DNA of 64,000 nucleotides from Euzebya rosea. GTDB lineage: Bacteria; Actinomycetota; Nitriliruptoria; Euzebyales; Euzebyaceae. Numbering within the stretch: position 1 is the stretch's first letter; the number at the start of each line of letters is the position of its first letter. This document shows positions 61,323 through 64,000 of this stretch, in pieces. A program made the position numbers and the translations under genes. Where the stretch lies: contig NZ_PGDQ01000006.1 of assembly GCF_003073135.1 (NCBI RefSeq), forward strand, positions 62,001 through 126,000, in the 5' to 3' direction. The notes under the pieces were generated by a model, which was given only the letters and a program-made list of their open reading frames with translations, had not been told where the DNA came from and searched no databases.

Positions 61323-61383
61323 TCCGGGGCACGGCGCGGGCTGGCGGCGGCAACGCCCCGAGCGGGTGCGAGGATGGTCGGCG

Positions 61384-62961
61384 ATGATCGACCTGTACCT
61401 GCCCGAGGACGTCCAGGCCATGGACCGGCGTGCGTTCGCGCGTGGGGTCGACCCGGCGGCGCTGATGAACCACGCGGCCCGGCACCTGGCGCAGGGCGTG
61501 CTGGCGTTGGCCGCCGAGCGGGGGATGGGGCCGTACGGCTTGCGGGTCGTCCTGCTGTGCGGCAAGGGCAACAACGGTGGGGACGGGCTGGCTGCCGCCC
61601 GGCACCTGCAGCGTCGTGGGGTCGCCCCGACCTGCGTGCTGGTCACGCCCGAGGACCAGCTCGGCGAGGACAGCGTGCGTGAGGCCGCTGCGTTGCGACG
61701 GGCCGGCGGCCGGATCGTGTCGGTGGGTGACGCCGCGGACCTCGGCGAGGCACTCGACCGGGTCCTTCGTGACGCCGACGTGGCCGTGGACTGCCTGCTC
61801 GGGACCGGCGCGTCCGGTGAACCACGCGGACCGTTCGGCGTTGCCGTGGCGGTCCTCCGCGGCGTGCACGACCGCGGCTGTCCCGTGGTGGCCTGCGACC
61901 TGCCGACCGGGGTGGACGCCGCGACCGGCCGGGTCCCCGGGGACGCCGTCGTGGCCGACCTGACCGTCACCCTCGGCGCCCACAAACAGGGCCTGTGGCT
62001 GCACCCGGCGGCCGAACACGTCGGCCGGCTGGTCCTCGGCGAGATCGGCGTCGTCGACGACGCGGCGACCCCGGTCGCCCGTGTGCTGGAGGCGGCCGAC
62101 CTGCCCGTCCTCGCCCCACCTCCCGGGCCGCGTGACCACAAGCGGACCCGCGGGGTCGTCGCGATCTACGCCGGATCCGACCGCATGGCCGGCGCCGCCA
62201 TCCTGTGCGCCAGGGGGGCGCTGCGGGCCGGGGCCGGGCTGATCACCGTCGCCACGCCGCGGGCGGCGGCCGACCGGATCGCCTCCGCCGTCCCGGAGGC
62301 GATGACCATGCCGCTGCCCGATGATGTCGACGGCATCGTGGCCGGCGTGCGCGAGGCGGCCGAGAAGGCACACGTCCTGGCGATCGGGCCGGGCCTGGGA
62401 CTGGCCGAGGCGACCCAGGAAGCCGTTCGCCGGCTGGTCACCGACGCCGACCGCACGGTCGTGCTCGACGCCGACGGCATCAACGCCTTCCGTGACCACA
62501 CCTCGCTGCTGGAGGTCAACCGGACCGTCGACCCGGGCGGCCGTCCCGAGGGCCGGCAGCTGGTCCTGACGCCGCAGGCCAAGGAGCTCGGCCGGCTGGC
62601 GGGCACGTCGGGGCACGGCGCCCACGCCCGCCGCACCGAGACCGCCGTCGAGCAGGCCCGGCGGTTCGGCGCCACCCTCGTCGCCAAGGGACCCCGCTCG
62701 GTCGTCGCCACCGCGGACGGCCGCGTGTGGATCAACGCCACCGGCGGACCGGCGCTGGCGAGCGGTGGGACCGGCGACGTGCTGACCGGGATCACCGCGG
62801 CGCTGATGGCGCAACGTCGTGACCCCGAGAGCGTGGCGGCCGCCGTCCACCTGCACGGCCTCGCCGGCGACCTGGCTGCAGGGCACCTGTCGGCCCGTTC
62901 CACCGGCGCCAGCGACGTGGCCGACCACGTCGCGGCCGCCGCCCTCGAGCTCGGGATCTGA
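61384..62961 (+). CDS. nnr: Bifunctional NAD(P)H-hydrate epimerase/dehydratase
   Basis: A 525-residue repair enzyme for hydrated NAD(P)H. The N-terminal YjeF/epimerase domain (about 1-215) has VVLLCGKGNNGGDGLAAARHL and GCPVVACDLPTGVDAATG. The C-terminal ADP-dependent dehydratase (about 235-520) has GVVAIYAGSDRMAGAAILCA, GPGLGLAEATQEAV, VLDADGINAF and ALASGGTGDVLTGITAALM. ATG 61384 gives MIDLYLPEDVQAMDRR, the usual beginning; the frame runs back through the repeat region, which should not be translated. Confidence 0.94.
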   Translation: MIDLYLPEDVQAMDRRAFARGVDPAALMNHAARHLAQGVLALAAERGMGPYGLRVVLLCGKGNNGGDGLAAARHLQRRGVAPTCVLVTPEDQLGEDSVREAAALRRAGGRIVSVGDAADLGEALDRVLRDADVAVDCLLGTGASGEPRGPFGVAVAVLRGVHDRGCPVVACDLPTGVDAATGRVPGDAVVADLTVTLGAHKQGLWLHPAAEHVGRLVLGEIGVVDDAATPVARVLEAADLPVLAPPPGPRDHKRTRGVVAIYAGSDRMAGAAILCARGALRAGAGLITVATPRAAADRIASAVPEAMTMPLPDDVDGIVAGVREAAEKAHVLAIGPGLGLAEATQEAVRRLVTDADRTVVLDADGINAFRDHTSLLEVNRTVDPGGRPEGRQLVLTPQAKELGRLAGTSGHGAHARRTETAVEQARRFGATLVAKGPRSVVATADGRVWINATGGPALASGGTGDVLTGITAALMAQRRDPESVAAAVHLHGLAGDLAAGHLSARSTGASDVADHVAAAALELGI

Positions 62962-62965
62962 CCTC

Positions 62966-64000
62966 GTGACCCCTCCCCTCCACCGTCCTGTCCGGGCCGA
63001 GATCGACCTCGACGCCATCACCAACAACGCCGCCGTGCTGAACGCCCACTCCGGCGACGCCCAGCTGATGGCCGTCGTGAAGGCCGACGGCTACGGCCAC
63101 GGCGCCGTCCCGGTCGCCCGGGCCGCGCTGGACGGCGGGGCGTCCTGGCTCGGCGTGGCGCTGGTGGAGGAGGGCATCGTGCTGCGCGACGCCGGCATCA
63201 CGGCCCCCGTGCTGGTGCTGTCCGAACCCCCTCCGGCAGCAGCGGCGGCCCTGCTGGACGCCGGCCTGACCCCGACGGTCTACACCCACGGCTTCGCGGC
63301 GGCCCTGACCGCGGCGGCCGGTGACCGCGTGGTCGACGTGCACCTCAAGCTCGACACGGGGATGCGCCGGGTGGGCCTGGCCGAGGAGTACTGGGAGCCC
63401 GCCTTCGCTCGCCTGGCCGCCAGCCCCTCCCTTCGCGTGGCGGGCATCTGGTCCCACCTGGCCGTGGGGGACGAGGCAGGCAACCCCTTCAACGACCTGC
63501 AGGCCGAGCGGTTCGCCCGCGGGCTGGCCATGGCCGAGGCGGCCGGCCTGCGCCCGGACCTGCGGCACCTGTGCAACTCCGGTGGGACCACGCTGTACCC
63601 CGAGCTGCACCACGACATGGTCCGCACCGGGATCGCGCTGTACGGGCTGGAGGCCGCACCCGGCGTGAAGCTGGAGGGCCTGCGGCCCGCCATGTCGATC
63701 AGGGCCGAGCTGTCGCTGGTCAAGCGCGTGCAGCCGGGGGACACCGTCTCCTACGGCCGTCGCTGGACGGCGACCGAGCCGACGGTCATCGGGACGGTGC
63801 CGGCGGGCTATGCCGACGGGATCCGACGTGGCCTTACCGGCAGGGGAGAGGTGACCCACCGCGGGCGCCGCGTCCCGATGGCGGGCACGGTGTGCATGGA
63901 CCAGCTGCTGGTCGACCTCGGCCCCGATGCCGACGCCGACGCCGGCGACGACGTCTGGGTGCTCGGTGGACCGGGCCCCGACCCCGTGACCGCCGAGGAC
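62966..64000 (+). CDS. alr: Alanine racemase (partial, cut by window end)
   Basis: The first 345 codons of a PLP enzyme that makes D-Ala for peptidoglycan. The PLP lysine is in MAVVKADGYGHGAVP (about residue 38). Barrel strands VDVHLKLDTGMRRVG, RHLCNSGGTTLYPE and MVRTGIALYGLEA and the C-terminal VPAGYADGIRRGL and GTVCMDQLLVDLG are present. The family is about 370-380 residues, so a short C-terminus is missing. GTG 62966 starts 4 nt after the nnr stop, and the gene is likely co-transcribed with nnr. Confidence 0.95.
   Translation, partial: MTPPLHRPVRAEIDLDAITNNAAVLNAHSGDAQLMAVVKADGYGHGAVPVARAALDGGASWLGVALVEEGIVLRDAGITAPVLVLSEPPPAAAAALLDAGLTPTVYTHGFAAALTAAAGDRVVDVHLKLDTGMRRVGLAEEYWEPAFARLAASPSLRVAGIWSHLAVGDEAGNPFNDLQAERFARGLAMAEAAGLRPDLRHLCNSGGTTLYPELHHDMVRTGIALYGLEAAPGVKLEGLRPAMSIRAELSLVKRVQPGDTVSYGRRWTATEPTVIGTVPAGYADGIRRGLTGRGEVTHRGRRVPMAGTVCMDQLLVDLGPDADADAGDDVWVLGGPGPDPVTAED

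Noticed and set aside
61120-61383. Translation of nnr from an upstream start through the 82-bp repeats
   Set aside because: 82 is not a multiple of three, the frames give Arg-rich junk, and MIDLYLPEDVQ is the normal N-terminus.

Overview
The window is chromosomal DNA from a high-GC Gram-positive bacterium. An actinobacterial ribosomal-protein/RNA polymerase locus, a complete FbiC-type F420 synthase, actinobacterial L17 with an acidic tail, and secreted proteins with cell-wall-binding repeat 2 (CWB2) domains point to a deep-branching actinobacterium. A Euzebya/Nitriliruptor-like lineage is my inference and is not proven by the sequence. Coding density is high and there are no tRNA, rRNA, CRISPR or transposase genes.

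Layout. (1) 1-14,550 is housekeeping: the end of adk, a HAD phosphatase, map, the K+ transporter kup, then rpsM-rpsK-rpsD-rpoA-rplQ-truA, a small disordered protein, a DJ-1/PfpI protein, rplM-rpsI, glmM, a ROK sugar kinase and a ROK repressor. kup sits where infA-rpmJ are normally found. (2) 14,588-35,856 is a secreted carbohydrate-processing region: a Tat-exported TIM-barrel isomerase, three glucose/sorbosone-dehydrogenase-like propellers, a double cupredoxin lipoprotein, two ThuA-like proteins (one CWB2-anchored), a triple 3-keto-disaccharide-hydrolase (DUF1080) protein, a stand-alone sugar-binding-like domain, an MacB/FtsX permease, its probable ATPase, an esterase and an Asp-box sialidase-fold protein. 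A third ThuA protein, fused to a cupredoxin domain, lies at 43,514. (3) 36,020-43,302 is a seven-gene ebo-like operon on the minus strand, with three consecutive GTGA overlaps and an inositol-phosphate-synthase-like gene as its first gene. (4) 44,730-54,099 carries an MFS transporter, fbiC, a CWB2 surface protein, cofD/fbiA, an F420-type luciferase-like oxidoreductase and cofE/fbiB. (5) 54,137-57,696 is a TetR-controlled FtsX/ATPase exporter. (6) 57,869-64,000 holds a DUF3105 membrane protein, glmS, acpS, an 82-bp tandem repeat, nnr and the start of alr.

How it fits together. The central idea is an extracellular sugar-oxidation system. Secreted quinoprotein-like dehydrogenases could oxidise sugars, cupredoxin domains could take the electrons, and DUF1080, ThuA and TIM-barrel enzymes could cleave and rearrange the keto-sugars at the cell surface. 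Most intergenic regions of this system, and the one in front of the ebo-like operon, carry an AT-rich motif close to CAACAWWWWNCG, which suggests one regulon; the ROK repressor is a candidate regulator. Many single genes appear to be transcribed as leaderless mRNAs from a TANNNT box 6-10 nt before the start codon.
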